NCBI GenBank assembly: GCA_022705045.1
Contig: JAKJFE010000018.1
Span: 1 to 34,743, forward strand
DNA: 34,743 bases
Direction of reading: 5' to 3'
Source: Pseudomonadota bacterium
GTDB taxonomy: Bacteria; Pseudomonadota; Gammaproteobacteria; Xanthomonadales; Ahniellaceae
The translations under genes were made by a program, and so were the position numbers. Positions within the stretch are counted from its first letter, which is position 1. Every line of letters starts with the position of its first letter. This document shows positions 6,962 through 14,686 of the stretch, one piece after another. The notes under the pieces were generated by a model. That model made no database searches. It saw only the letters and a program-made list of their open reading frames with translations, and had not been told where the DNA came from.

Positions 6962-7918
6962 TCAGAGGTCTTGCTTGTAACGCACGTAGGGCGTGCGCGC
7001 CGAGGTCTCGCTGAGCGTGCGTTCGGCTGGCGTCGGTTCTTCGTTCGAGGACTTGCCGACGACATTGCGCGCACCAACCGTCAACTCGCCGCGCCACGGT
7101 GTGCGCCAGGACACGCCGACGTCGATGCCGCTCCAGTAACTGTTCGGATAGCCCGGCTGCTCGTTCAAGCGATTGACGCGGCCGGTCACGTTGCCGCTGA
7201 AGGCGCCGTAGTTCATGCCGACATCGAGCATGGCCTGTTGCAAATCAAACACCGGCGTCGCGCTGCCGCTGCGCAGGCGCAACTGGTGCAGCGCGGCGTT
7301 CAACTGCACGGCGGACTCCGCGGTCAAGCGCCACTGCGAATTCAGTCCCACGCCCTGCGCTTCGCCACTCATGCCCGGCAGCAGCGGTTGCGCGCCGAAT
7401 GCCGAGAGGCTGAGGTCCTGCGTCGCGGCATAGGGCACGTTCAGATGGTCGCCGGTGTTCGGCAGCAGCCACGAAAAGCCATAGGCCAGCGACAGGTCGA
7501 AGCGTTCGCCGCGCCATTGCGCGCCGGTGCCTGCAGTCGCGACGCGACCCGGCAGTTCCAGTTGCACCGTGCCCTGCATCAGGCAATCGCGGCCGAAGGC
7601 GCCAACGCGCAACAGGCCTGACGCTTCCGCACACCAGGGCAGGGTTGCGAGCACATCGTTGTGCGCAGGGTCGACGCCGAGTCCGGCGCTGAGGCTGATG
7701 CGGCCGTTGCGGTCGAACACCACACCGGCTGCGGATTCGTTCGAAGCCTGCGACAGCGGGGACACCAGCGATTGCGCCGGCACGAGTTCGTTGCTCAGAC
7801 GCAGGCTCGGACGCGCCGACCAGATCTGCTGCGGTTCGTCTGCACGGGCAGGCGACATCGCCAGCGCGGATAGCGCCAGGGTCATCGCAGTAGCCAGTGG
7901 TGCGCGAACGCGTTTCAT
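6962..7918 (-). CDS. Predicted outer-membrane beta-barrel protein, family not recognised
   Basis: 318 residues with a clear signal peptide (MKRVRAPLATAMTLALSALAMSPARA-DE). After it come many alternating amphipathic strands, for example FDLSLAYGFSWLL, SSQWRLTAESAVQLNAAL-type stretches and YWSGIDVGVSWRTPWRGELTVGARNVVG. The segment GELTVGARNVVGK near the end resembles the last strands of TonB-dependent receptors, but plug, TonB box and usual length are missing. I chose ATG 7918 because GAGGAA precedes it by four bases and the signal peptide begins there. An internal cysteine pair (WCAEASGLLRVGAFGRDC) may form a disulfide. The 133 bases between it and hslO hold no gene; a weak promoter for this gene may lie there. 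Confidence 0.6.
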   Translation of the reverse strand: MKRVRAPLATAMTLALSALAMSPARADEPQQIWSARPSLRLSNELVPAQSLVSPLSQASNESAAGVVFDRNGRISLSAGLGVDPAHNDVLATLPWCAEASGLLRVGAFGRDCLMQGTVQLELPGRVATAGTGAQWRGERFDLSLAYGFSWLLPNTGDHLNVPYAATQDLSLSAFGAQPLLPGMSGEAQGVGLNSQWRLTAESAVQLNAALHQLRLRSGSATPVFDLQQAMLDVGMNYGAFSGNVTGRVNRLNEQPGYPNSYWSGIDVGVSWRTPWRGELTVGARNVVGKSSNEEPTPAERTLSETSARTPYVRYKQDL

Positions 7919-8051
7919 GTTGTTCCTCGGGACCCGCATGAGACCTTGCCCGGGGCCGGTCGGTTCCCTCCGATCCGGTCGCATGCTGAATTGAGCCCGA
8001 GTTTACAAGATTTCCACAAGTCCCGGAATGGGCTGGATTTGGCAGTTCGGA

Positions 8052-8963
8052 TCACTGGGCGCGCTGCGGTGCAGCATTCAGGGTGTCGCTGGCGAACACC
8101 TGTTCCAGGTCGATGCCGTCGAACGCGTAGTGCTCGTTGCAGAACTCGCAGGTGACCGCGACCTGGCCCTGTTCGGCCAGGACCGAGAAACATTCCTCGC
8201 GCCCGATCGTGCGCAGCATGCCGGCGACGCGATCGCGCGAGCAACGGCACTGGAAGCGCACCGGGTGCGCGTCGAACAGGCGCAGATCGTCCTCGTGATA
8301 GAGCCGGCGCAACAATTCGGTGGCGTCGAGTTTCAGCAATTCCTCGGCCTGCAGCGTGTCCGCGAGAATCTTGGCGTGTTCGAAGGTGATGGCGTCGCGT
8401 TCCCGCTCGGCGCCGCCTTCGGCAGGGATTTGCTGGATCAGAACGCCGGCGCAGGTACGGGCGTCCGAGGCCAGATAGATCGCGGTCGGCAGTTGCTCGG
8501 ATTGCGCGAAATAGGCTTCGAAGCTGCGTGCCAGATGGTCGCCTTCCAGTGGTACGAGGCCCTGGTAGCGCGTGCCGCTTTCCTGGCGTTCGATGGTGAT
8601 GGCCAGCACGGCACCCGGGAGTTCGTCGGGTCGCAGCGAACGCGAAGCCGCATCTTCGCCCCAGCGTGCGAGGCCACGCATCCGGCCCTCCGCCGTGCAT
8701 TCGGCGAAGACCAGCGGCAGCAGGGGCGATGCCTTCAGCTGGACCGAGACATGGCCGGCGAGCTGGATGTCGCCCGCGAACAGTGCGGTCGCGGCAGTGA
8801 CTTCGCCGAGCACCTGCGCGATGTTGTCGGGATAGTCGTCGCGGCCGAGAATCTGGCGCCAGCTGTGTTCGAGCCGCACAATGACGCCGCGCACGCCTGC
8901 GCCTTCGAACAGGAAACGACGGATGCCTTCGGGATCGACGGGTGTAAACAGGGAATCGTTCAT
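8052..8963 (-). CDS. hslO: Hsp33 redox-regulated chaperone
   Basis: 303 residues. Hsp33 is a cytoplasmic holdase activated by oxidation. The zinc site is complete: C239-x-C241 and C272-x-x-C275 in CRC and CEFC, which form two disulfides and release zinc under oxidative stress. The N-terminal chaperone domain shows the family stretches GDIQLAGHVSVQLKASPLLPLVFAEC and GLARWGEDA. The start at 8963 (MNDSLFTP) fits the family. It is divergent from mtgA with only 27 bases between start codons, so the two promoters must overlap. Confidence 0.96.
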   Translation of the reverse strand: MNDSLFTPVDPEGIRRFLFEGAGVRGVIVRLEHSWRQILGRDDYPDNIAQVLGEVTAATALFAGDIQLAGHVSVQLKASPLLPLVFAECTAEGRMRGLARWGEDAASRSLRPDELPGAVLAITIERQESGTRYQGLVPLEGDHLARSFEAYFAQSEQLPTAIYLASDARTCAGVLIQQIPAEGGAERERDAITFEHAKILADTLQAEELLKLDATELLRRLYHEDDLRLFDAHPVRFQCRCSRDRVAGMLRTIGREECFSVLAEQGQVAVTCEFCNEHYAFDGIDLEQVFASDTLNAAPQRAQ

Positions 8964-8990
8964 GACGCGCATTATGCCCGAGTCGCCCTG

Positions 8991-9713
8991 ATGGCCGTCG
9001 CGCGCAAACCGTTGTGGCGTCGCGTGTTGCGGGTCGGCATGTTGCTCGCGTTGCTGTTCGTCGTGACCTCGACGACACTGGTGATCGCGCTGCGTTGGCT
9101 GCCGCCGCCGACCACGGCCTTCGTGATGGCGCGTCGTATCGACGGCTGGACCGGTGCGGCGGCGAACCTGCCGATCCGCCGGGATTGGGTGGCGCAGACG
9201 AAGATCGCGCCGGAGATGTTCCTGGCCGTGGTCGCCGCCGAAGACCAGCGTTTTCCGGATCACTACGGCTTCGATCTGCAAGCCATCGAGAAAGCGTTGG
9301 ATGATCGCGAGCGCGGCAAGGTGCGCGGCGCCAGCACGATTTCGCAGCAGGTCGCGAAGAACTTGTTTCTTTGGTCCGGACGCAGCTGGGTGCGCAAAGG
9401 GCTGGAGGTCTGGTTCACCGGCCTGATCGAGTTGTGCTGGCCGAAGCGGCGCATCCTCGAGGTGTACGTGAACATCGCCGAATTCGGCGATGGCGTGTAC
9501 GGCGTGCAGGCGGCGTCGAAACAATACTTCGGCCGCGATGCCGCGCACATCAACGCTGCGCAGGCGGCGCGGCTCGCGGCCGTGTTGCCGAATCCGAAGC
9601 ACTACAGCGCCGCGCGTCCCGGGCCGTACGTGCTGCGCCGACAGCAGTGGATCGAACGGCAGATGCGCCAACTCGGCGGGCGCGACTATCTGGCGCCGCT
9701 GCTGGCCGAATGA
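8991..9713 (+). CDS. mtgA: Monofunctional peptidoglycan glycosyltransferase
   Basis: 240 residues. One N-terminal membrane helix (about 14-34) is followed by a GT51 domain that polymerises lipid II. The catalytic glutamate is E84 in AAEDQRFPDHYGFD. The second signature GASTISQQVAKNLFL (113-127) and YVNIAEFGDGVYGVQAASKQYFG are intact. There is no transpeptidase domain, as expected for MtgA. The gene ends 28 bases inside the convergent aqpS gene, so the 3' ends overlap and no terminator hairpin is visible between them. Confidence 0.96.
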   Translation: MAVARKPLWRRVLRVGMLLALLFVVTSTTLVIALRWLPPPTTAFVMARRIDGWTGAAANLPIRRDWVAQTKIAPEMFLAVVAAEDQRFPDHYGFDLQAIEKALDDRERGKVRGASTISQQVAKNLFLWSGRSWVRKGLEVWFTGLIELCWPKRRILEVYVNIAEFGDGVYGVQAASKQYFGRDAAHINAAQAARLAAVLPNPKHYSAARPGPYVLRRQQWIERQMRQLGGRDYLAPLLAE

Positions 9714-10357
9714 GCGAGGCGTGACACGGTCAACACCAGGCCAAGTCCGATCAGTTGCGCCGCGACGAAGGCCGGCGCGCTCATCGGCGCAATGCCCGCG
9801 AAGGTGTCGCTGAACATGCGTGCGACGGTGACAGCCGGATTTGCGAACGAGGTGCTGGCGGTGAACCAGTATGCTGCGGTGATGTAGGCACCGATCCGCG
9901 CCGCCACGCTGTCCAGCGACGCGCGTGCCGCGAGCAGGATCGTCGCGAGCAGTCCTAGGGTGGCGACGACCTCGCTGAGCCAGAGTCCGGCCGAGGCACG
10001 CAGCTTGGTGCTGGTCTGCAGCAGCGGCAGATCGAACATCGCATGCGCAAGCACCACGCCAACAAGCGCGCCGCCGAACTGCGCGAGCAGCATCAACGGC
10101 CATGGCGCAGCGAGTGGTTCGCCGCGCAGGCGTTGCATCAGCGTGACCAGCGGATTGAAGTGTGCGCCCGAGATCGGCCCCAGGCTCGTGATCAGCACGT
10201 ACAGACCGAAACCGGTGGCCAGCGCATTCGCCAGCAACGCAATCGCGATATTGCCGTCCGACAAGCGTTCGCCCATCACGCCGGAGCCGATGACGATGGC
10301 GAGCAGCGTCGCGGTGCCGCCGAACTCGGCAGCGAGGGCACGGGTCGTCGCGCTCAT
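9686..10357 (-). CDS. aqpS: MIP-family channel of the arsenic operon (AqpS-like)
   Basis: 223 residues with six predicted membrane helices and the two half-helix motifs of aquaglyceroporins. The first is NPL instead of NPA (GAHFNPLVTLM); the second is a normal NPA (FANPAVTVARMFS), followed by the conserved arginine. AqpS, first described in Sinorhizobium meliloti, lets arsenite flow out down its gradient. The start codon overlaps the arsC stop (ATGA), which supports that role. No ArsB or Acr3 pump is encoded in the window. MIP channels for glycerol look similar; the operon position decides the call. Confidence 0.9.
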   Translation of the reverse strand: MSATTRALAAEFGGTATLLAIVIGSGVMGERLSDGNIAIALLANALATGFGLYVLITSLGPISGAHFNPLVTLMQRLRGEPLAAPWPLMLLAQFGGALVGVVLAHAMFDLPLLQTSTKLRASAGLWLSEVVATLGLLATILLAARASLDSVAARIGAYITAAYWFTASTSFANPAVTVARMFSDTFAGIAPMSAPAFVAAQLIGLGLVLTVSRLAHSASSGAR

Positions 10358-10740
10358 GTCGACGCGATCAGCGCAACGACGCGGCGTTCGATCTCGTCGC
10401 GCACGGCCCGATAGTCGTCTGCTGCCATGTGTTTCGGATCGGGCAGGGCCCAGTCTTCACGACGCTTCGCCGGCACCCACGGGCAGTTGTCGCCGCAGCC
10501 CATGGTGATGACGGCATCCCATTCGCCGTCGCCGATCTGGTCCAGCGACTTCGAGGCATGGGTCGACAGGTCGTAGCCGCGTTCGGCCATGAACTCGATC
10601 GCGCGCGGATTGACCACGCCGGACGGGCGCGAACCGGCCGACTCGGCCTGCACGGCGTCGCCACCGTGCAGGCGCGCGAAGGCCTGCGCCATCTGGCTGC
10701 GATTGCTGTTTTCGACACAGACGAACAACAGGCGTTTCAT
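10354..10740 (-). CDS. arsC: Arsenate reductase, low-molecular-weight phosphatase family
   Basis: 128 residues. The P-loop CVENSNRS (C8 to S15) is the CX5R-S nucleophile loop of the thioredoxin-coupled ArsC family. Two more cysteines, C82 and C86 in MGCGDNCPW, are placed to relay the disulfide, as C82 and C89 do in the Staphylococcus enzyme, and PDPK further on carries the expected Asp. The enzyme reduces arsenate to arsenite in the cytoplasm. ATG 10740 starts directly at MKRLLFVC. It lies 14 bases after the arsI stop and overlaps aqpS by four bases. Confidence 0.95.
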   Translation of the reverse strand: MKRLLFVCVENSNRSQMAQAFARLHGGDAVQAESAGSRPSGVVNPRAIEFMAERGYDLSTHASKSLDQIGDGEWDAVITMGCGDNCPWVPAKRREDWALPDPKHMAADDYRAVRDEIERRVVALIAST

Positions 10741-10754
10741 CGATGCGACTCCGT

Positions 10755-11207
10755 TCAGTGGGCCGCGATCGGGCCGCAGCAAGCAGCACCACGTGCGGCT
10801 TTTTCAGCAGTCTTGGCGGCGGCTTCATGTGGGGCGTAATACGTCGTGGCATCGCCATGGGTATGGAAACTTTCCCAGCGCGTGCCCTGCGGATCTTCGG
10901 CCCAGAACTTGTCCGAGCGGGCGTAGCAGCAGGTCGTGTTCTGCTCGGCCAATGCGACGGCGTCCGCGGCCTGGAGGCGATCACCGATCTCGGTCAATTC
11001 GTCGGCGTTCTCCGCCTGCAGACCCAGATGGTCGAGCCCGATCGCGGCCGGGCGCGACGAGATCGCGAAGTTCACGCGCGGGTCGTCGAGCATCCATTTC
11101 GCGTAATCGGCCTGGACGATGCTGGGTTCGACGCCGAACAACTGCGTGTAGAAAGCGACGTTCTTGCCGATGTGCTCGACATTGAGGTGGACATGAAAGC
11201 GTTTCAT
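10755..11207 (-). CDS. arsI: ArsI/CadI-family VOC dioxygenase (candidate C-As lyase)
   Basis: 150 residues with a vicinal-oxygen-chelate fold. Metal ligands fit H5, H60 (GLDHLGLQ) and E112 (RWESF). The vicinal cysteine pair C93-C94 in NTTCCYARSDKFW matches the pair that binds trivalent organoarsenicals in ArsI. A further Cys-Cys near the C-terminus (RGAACCGP) may help. ArsI cleaves the carbon-arsenic bond of MAs(III) to give As(III); close relatives are annotated CadI (cadmium-induced). The ars operon setting favours ArsI. Its start overlaps the arsR stop by one base (TGATG), so they are coupled. Confidence 0.88.
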   Translation of the reverse strand: MKRFHVHLNVEHIGKNVAFYTQLFGVEPSIVQADYAKWMLDDPRVNFAISSRPAAIGLDHLGLQAENADELTEIGDRLQAADAVALAEQNTTCCYARSDKFWAEDPQGTRWESFHTHGDATTYYAPHEAAAKTAEKAARGAACCGPIAAH

Positions 11208-11569
11208 CACTTGCTCCGTTTCGAGGTCGGGGGCGACGGTGTGCACGCCGTCCCCATGGCGCCCAGCGTTGCGGGGGCACAACCCGCGCCGCTGCAGCAG
11301 TTCTCAAGCAGATAGGCCAGCAAGGCGTTCATCGCCGCGAAGTTGGCGCGACAGCGGATGACACGGCCTTCGCGTTCATCCTCGACCAGGCCGGCGTGGC
11401 GCAGCACGTTCAAGTGCGCGCTGAGCGTGGCGCCGGGGATGTCGAGGGCGTCGCGGATGTCGCCGACGGGCAGGCCCTCTGGACCGGCCTGCACCAGCAA
11501 GCGGAAGGCGCGCAGGCGCGAGTCGTGGGCGAGGGCGGCGAGGCGATCGATGGCAGTCTGTAATTCCAT
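11207..11569 (-). CDS. arsR: ArsR-family arsenic-responsive repressor
   Basis: 120 residues with a winged helix (LPVGDIRDALDIPGATLSAHLNVLRHAGLVEDEREGR). The arsenic-sensing cysteines are probably C91, C92 and C97 in ENCCSGAGC after the last dimer helix. This resembles the C-terminal sensor of Acidithiobacillus ArsR rather than the helix-4 site of the R773 type. ATG 11569 is used because no Shine-Dalgarno or other good start lies upstream and the region ahead is promoter-like. It is the first gene of arsR-arsI-arsC-aqpS and presumably represses that operon. Confidence 0.94.
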   Translation of the reverse strand: MELQTAIDRLAALAHDSRLRAFRLLVQAGPEGLPVGDIRDALDIPGATLSAHLNVLRHAGLVEDEREGRVIRCRANFAAMNALLAYLLENCCSGAGCAPATLGAMGTACTPSPPTSKRSK

Positions 11570-11576
11570 AATTCGA

Positions 11577-11605
11577 AATATATGGAAATATAGAATCGGA
11601 GGCAA
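11577..11605 (-). promoter_or_regulatory. Probable arsR promoter
   Basis: On the minus strand a -35 TTGCCT (11605-11600) and a -10 TATATT (11582-11577) are separated by 17 bases. The start codon begins only seven bases after the -10, so the transcript may be leaderless. The region is strikingly AT-rich for this window. It carries ATTC...GAAT outer arms (11571-11574 and 11593-11596) that could be part of the ArsR operator. Confidence 0.6.
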
Positions 11606-11606
11606 G

Positions 11607-11622
11607 CGTGACCTTCGTCACG
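11607..11622. promoter_or_regulatory. Perfect CGTGAC/GTCACG dyad upstream of the CBS gene
   Basis: CGTGAC (11607-11612) and GTCACG (11617-11622) pair perfectly around CTTC. A -10-like TACACT stands at 11637-11642. The dyad would overlap the -35 region of that promoter. The protein that binds it is unknown. Confidence 0.4.
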
Positions 11623-11671
11623 GCTGCGCGGGGGCGTACACTCGTGACAGGTTGGGCGGTGGAGTCCAGGC

Positions 11672-12100
11672 ATGGCGAAGGTGCGCGAACTGCTGCTGGC
11701 GAAGCCGCCGGCGATCGTCTCGATCCATCCCGACGAACCGGTGCTGGCTGCGATCCAGAAGATGGCCGACCATGGCATCGGCGCCTTGCTGGTGATGAAG
11801 GACGGCGAACTCGCCGGCATCGTGTCCGAGCGCGACTACGCGCGCAAGGTGATCCTGCTCGGGCGCTCGTCGGCCGACACGCCGGTCTGGCAGATCATGT
11901 CGGCGCCGGTTACGACTGTGTCTCCCGACGACACCACGCAAACCTGCATGGTGCTGATGACCGAACGCAAGTTCCGCCATCTGCCCGTGGTCGATGCCGG
12001 CCGCGTCATCGGCATGCTCTCGGTCGGCGACCTGATCAAACACGCCCTCGCCGAGAAGCAGCACGAGATCGATCAGTTGCAGCGGTATATCGCGAGTTGA
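11672..12100 (+). CDS. Two-CBS-domain protein
   Basis: 142 residues made almost entirely of two CBS motifs (about 8-62 and 76-132), with the family segments HGIGALLVMKDGELAGIVSERDYARKV and KFRHLPVVDAGRVIGMLSVGDLIK. Stand-alone CBS pairs bind adenine nucleotides and act as small energy or nucleotide sensors. The partner is not visible here. The start MAKVRELL fits the family. It is divergent from arsR, 102 bases apart. Confidence 0.92.
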   Translation: MAKVRELLLAKPPAIVSIHPDEPVLAAIQKMADHGIGALLVMKDGELAGIVSERDYARKVILLGRSSADTPVWQIMSAPVTTVSPDDTTQTCMVLMTERKFRHLPVVDAGRVIGMLSVGDLIKHALAEKQHEIDQLQRYIAS

Positions 12101-12103
12101 TGT

Positions 12104-12493
12104 ATGCGGGGTTTCGCCGGATTTGCGCTACTTGTTCTGTTTCCATTTGAAGTCGTCTTCGGATGTACCTGCCCGGATATTCGGCTTGCGGAAGCATTTC
12201 GCGGCGCTCACACCGTGGTTGTCGGGACTGCGGGCACGCCAAAATCAGTCGACGGACGCATTCGCGTACCAGTTGCCTCCGCGATTTCGTTCAAGGGCAG
12301 TGCCAAGATCGACTGGGTCGACGACACGCCCGAAGACGCGTGCGGATTCGACATGATCGAAGGCATCGAGTACGTCTTGTTTCTCGATTCAAATCTCAAT
12401 GCACTCGGGTGCGCCGGCAGTCACCCAATCCGTCCGGAAGAGCGCGCATCCGTGCTCAAAGCGTTGGGGAAAATCGCGCGCCGCAAGGCGTGA
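12104..12493 (+). CDS. Small secreted protein, NTR/TIMP-like
   Basis: 129 residues with a signal peptide (MRGFAGFALLVLFPFEVVFG) and then a mature start CTCPDI. A mature N-terminus of the form CxC, a following segment AEAFRGAHTVVVGTA, the stretch DACGFDMIEGIEYVLFLD and a last cysteine in LGCAGS follow the pattern of bacterial NTR/TIMP-like domains. Those have two or three disulfides and no known catalytic role. ATG 12104 lies 4 bases after the CBS stop, so the genes may be co-transcribed. The cysteine after the signal peptide could also be a lipid anchor, but no standard lipobox precedes it. Confidence 0.6.
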   Translation: MRGFAGFALLVLFPFEVVFGCTCPDIRLAEAFRGAHTVVVGTAGTPKSVDGRIRVPVASAISFKGSAKIDWVDDTPEDACGFDMIEGIEYVLFLDSNLNALGCAGSHPIRPEERASVLKALGKIARRKA

Positions 12494-12498
12494 GTTCA

Positions 12499-13293
12499 TC
12501 ACGCATGACACCAATGCCACGGCTCGTAGATGACGCCATGACGGTTGTCGCGCGGGTAGGAGAGACGGAAGCCGAAGCGTTCGGCGTGTCGTTGCAGCCA
12601 GGCGAAAGCGGGCGTGTTTTCGAAGGCTTCGTCGAGAGCGGGACAGCCGGGCGTGCCGATGTCGATGGCGCGGCCGCTGTGGTGTTCGCTGTAACCGGGC
12701 ACTGCGTTCACCGAAAACACCTGGTCGACGGCATCGCCGCGCGCGAGCTTGCGTTCGACCAGGGCGCGCTGATGGGCGATCGAGCGGAAGGTCGATATGG
12801 ATTCGAGCATGATGCCTTCGACCCGCGCGGACGTTTGCATCGAACGCCAGGCGACGGCGGCGGCCGTGGCCATGAACATCGGGCGTCCATCGGGTGCGAA
12901 GCCGACGAAATCGAGCCGACGCGGTTCCTCGATGCAGTCGAAGCCACGGGACTGCGCAATGGTGTCCCACTCCGGCGGGCGCCGTGACGGCGACGTTGAA
13001 TGTTCGAAGTGAACGCGTGTGCGATGAATGGCGGCGATACGACGCGTATCGACATCGCCCCAGGCGGCACGCCCCAATGCCGTGGCCATCGCGAGGATGC
13101 GCCCGCGCGCATCGACGAAGGCGCGGTCCGTGGCGAGGACGCGATCGTCGGCGCGCGCGCGAACCTGCACGTCCAGCCATCGGCGACCGCGCGCATCCGT
13201 CATGACAGGGCGCGGACGCGTCGTGGTCGCCTGCGCCGTTGCAATGACGTAGCGACGGCCATTCAATCGGTGGGGAAAGAAGAGCATGGACAC
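12499..13293 (-). CDS. VanY-like M15 D-Ala-D-Ala carboxypeptidase domain protein
   Basis: 264 residues. The C-terminal half (about 160-264) has the M15B zinc-peptidase signature SEHHSGRAID (S202, H204, G207, A209, D211) and the late EPWHW with zinc ligand H260; the acidic catalytic residue is probably E257. The N-terminal 150 residues do not match a domain I know and contain no signal peptide, which is odd for a peptidoglycan enzyme; export may use another route or the start may differ. ATG 13293 and 13287 are both in frame. The gene follows the CPBP gene with 9 bases between them and could be the last member of that operon. Confidence 0.85.
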   Translation of the reverse strand: MSMLFFPHRLNGRRYVIATAQATTTRPRPVMTDARGRRWLDVQVRARADDRVLATDRAFVDARGRILAMATALGRAAWGDVDTRRIAAIHRTRVHFEHSTSPSRRPPEWDTIAQSRGFDCIEEPRRLDFVGFAPDGRPMFMATAAAVAWRSMQTSARVEGIMLESISTFRSIAHQRALVERKLARGDAVDQVFSVNAVPGYSEHHSGRAIDIGTPGCPALDEAFENTPAFAWLQRHAERFGFRLSYPRDNRHGVIYEPWHWCHA

Positions 13294-13302
13294 GGTGCGA
13301 TG

Positions 13303-14172
13303 CTACTGCAGGCGCGTGACGCCGCGTCGCGCCGACCACCAGAGCCCGAGGTTGAACAGCGCGAGCACGATCATGCCGGCCAATCCTGCGGGCCCGCGCA
13401 GCAAGTCACTGCCAGCCACCAGCAAGCCTGCGCCACCGAGCGCGTTCAAGGTGCCATGCAGCCATGTCGGTCCGACCACGCAGCCCGAGCGCGCGCGGAT
13501 CCATTCCATCAGCGGCGACAGCAGCAGACAGAACACGATCATCATCGCGACACCGACTTCCGGATGATTCGGATAGTTGTGACCGCGCAGCGTCAGCGGC
13601 AGATGCCACAGCCCCCAGAAGAGGCCGACGAAGGCCGCACGCGACCAGAATCCCCAGGCGCCGAGATGCTGGTGCATGAAACCGCGCCAGCCGAGTTCTT
13701 CGCCGAACGCCGCGATGGCGTTGAGGGTCATGCCGACACCGGCCGCGAGCAGGGTCATCTGCAACAACAGCATCGGTACCAGCATGTCGCCGACTTTTTC
13801 CAATTCCTTGCGTACCAGCGGTTGTTGCTCGGCCGGCACCGAGGTCAAGACGTTGTTGATCAGCCCGGCCGTATCGAGTGACAGCGACAGTCCGGGCAGC
13901 AAGGGCGAGATCGCCATCCACGCGAAGGTGAACAGCATCGGCGCGATCACGGCGACGGCGAGCCAGCGGTTCGGTCGCCACCACGGTCCGAGGCTGGTGA
14001 TGGGGCGGCGCAGGACGAACTTCGTCGTGATGACCGCCGCCAATGCGGGGCCGAACATGAAGGCGACACCGACCAGTGCGACGTTCAGGTGCAGCAGCCG
14101 GAATCCGATCTCCGAAAAACTCCAGCTGATGGCGTAGGCGAGCAGCAGAAACAGGGCAACGGCGCGATTCAT
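13303..14172 (-). CDS. CPBP-family intramembrane metalloprotease
   Basis: 289 residues with about eight membrane segments. The Abi/CPBP motifs are present: GEELGWRGF (E158, E159, R163), FVGLFWGLWHLP (H190) and a further conserved histidine in PTWLHGTLN. Members process membrane or CAAX-like substrates, or protect bacteriocin producers. Substrate unknown. The start codon overlaps the stop of the ribbon-helix-helix gene (ATGA), so its translation is coupled to that regulator. Confidence 0.92.
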   Translation of the reverse strand: MNRAVALFLLLAYAISWSFSEIGFRLLHLNVALVGVAFMFGPALAAVITTKFVLRRPITSLGPWWRPNRWLAVAVIAPMLFTFAWMAISPLLPGLSLSLDTAGLINNVLTSVPAEQQPLVRKELEKVGDMLVPMLLLQMTLLAAGVGMTLNAIAAFGEELGWRGFMHQHLGAWGFWSRAAFVGLFWGLWHLPLTLRGHNYPNHPEVGVAMMIVFCLLLSPLMEWIRARSGCVVGPTWLHGTLNALGGAGLLVAGSDLLRGPAGLAGMIVLALFNLGLWWSARRGVTRLQ

Positions 14173-14351
14173 TCGCTGCCCTCGTCGCTGCGTTCGGGTG
14201 CGACCGGCATGCGCCCGGCCTTGCGCAGCGCATCGCGCAGTACGTATTCGATCTGCGCGTTCAGGCTGCGCAGCTCGTCATCGGACCAGCGCTGCATCGC
14301 GTCGAGGACGGCGGCATTGATGCGCAGCGGATAGGCCTTTTTTTCGCTCAT
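14169..14351 (-). CDS. Arc-like ribbon-helix-helix DNA-binding protein
   Basis: 60 residues. KKAYPLRINAAVL forms the likely beta strand, followed by two helices (AVLDAMQRWSDDELRSLNAQIEYVLRDALRKAG). The LNAQIEYVLRDAL stretch is typical of Arc/MetJ-type proteins. It is too small to be an enzyme. ATG 14351 is chosen; a GTG directly upstream is also in frame. It lies 4 bases after the small membrane gene and overlaps the CPBP gene, so it belongs to the SPFH operon. A natural target would be the tandem repeat in that operon's promoter (15575-15596); this is inference. Confidence 0.8.
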   Translation of the reverse strand: MSEKKAYPLRINAAVLDAMQRWSDDELRSLNAQIEYVLRDALRKAGRMPVAPERSDEGSE

Positions 14352-14355
14352 CACA

Positions 14356-14676
14356 TCACCGACGCTGGAACTTATGCAGGCCGATCACGAGCGCGATGGA
14401 GAACGCGACGCTGCCGCCGACCAGCAGACCGACGACGACCGGCAGCACCGATTCCGGTACCACCGCGACGGCGCCGGCCGCCAGCGCCAGCAAACCCGCC
14501 AGCGCCAAAAACAGCAGCCCGACGAATTCGCTGAGGGCCGCAGGGTCGCGGACCTTGGCGGGGTCGATGCCGCTGATCAGATGCAGCGCGCTGCCGGATC
14601 GGAACTTGATCGCGAACAGTCCGGCCGGAATGGCGGACAGCAGCAGGCCGGCTGCAGCGAGATAGCGGTCTTCCAT
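14356..14676 (-). CDS. Small three-helix membrane protein (DUF3784-like)
   Basis: 106 residues with hydrophobic segments near 7-24, 50-70 and 76-98. The order helix, SGID-type loop, helix, helix, and the phrase LISGIDPAKVRDPAALSEFVG resemble DUF3784-type proteins, but I cannot confirm the family. It follows the SPFH gene after 10 bases and precedes the ribbon-helix-helix gene by 4 bases. It may be a membrane partner of the SPFH protein. No catalytic motif is visible. Confidence 0.7.
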   Translation of the reverse strand: MEDRYLAAAGLLLSAIPAGLFAIKFRSGSALHLISGIDPAKVRDPAALSEFVGLLFLALAGLLALAAGAVAVVPESVLPVVVGLLVGGSVAFSIALVIGLHKFQRR

Positions 14677-14686
14677 GGCAGTGGCC

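Noticed and set aside
7919..8051. A small RNA or riboswitch between hslO and the barrel protein
   Set aside because: No stable conserved-looking structure or terminator could be recognised in these 133 bases; a weak promoter is the most I would claim.
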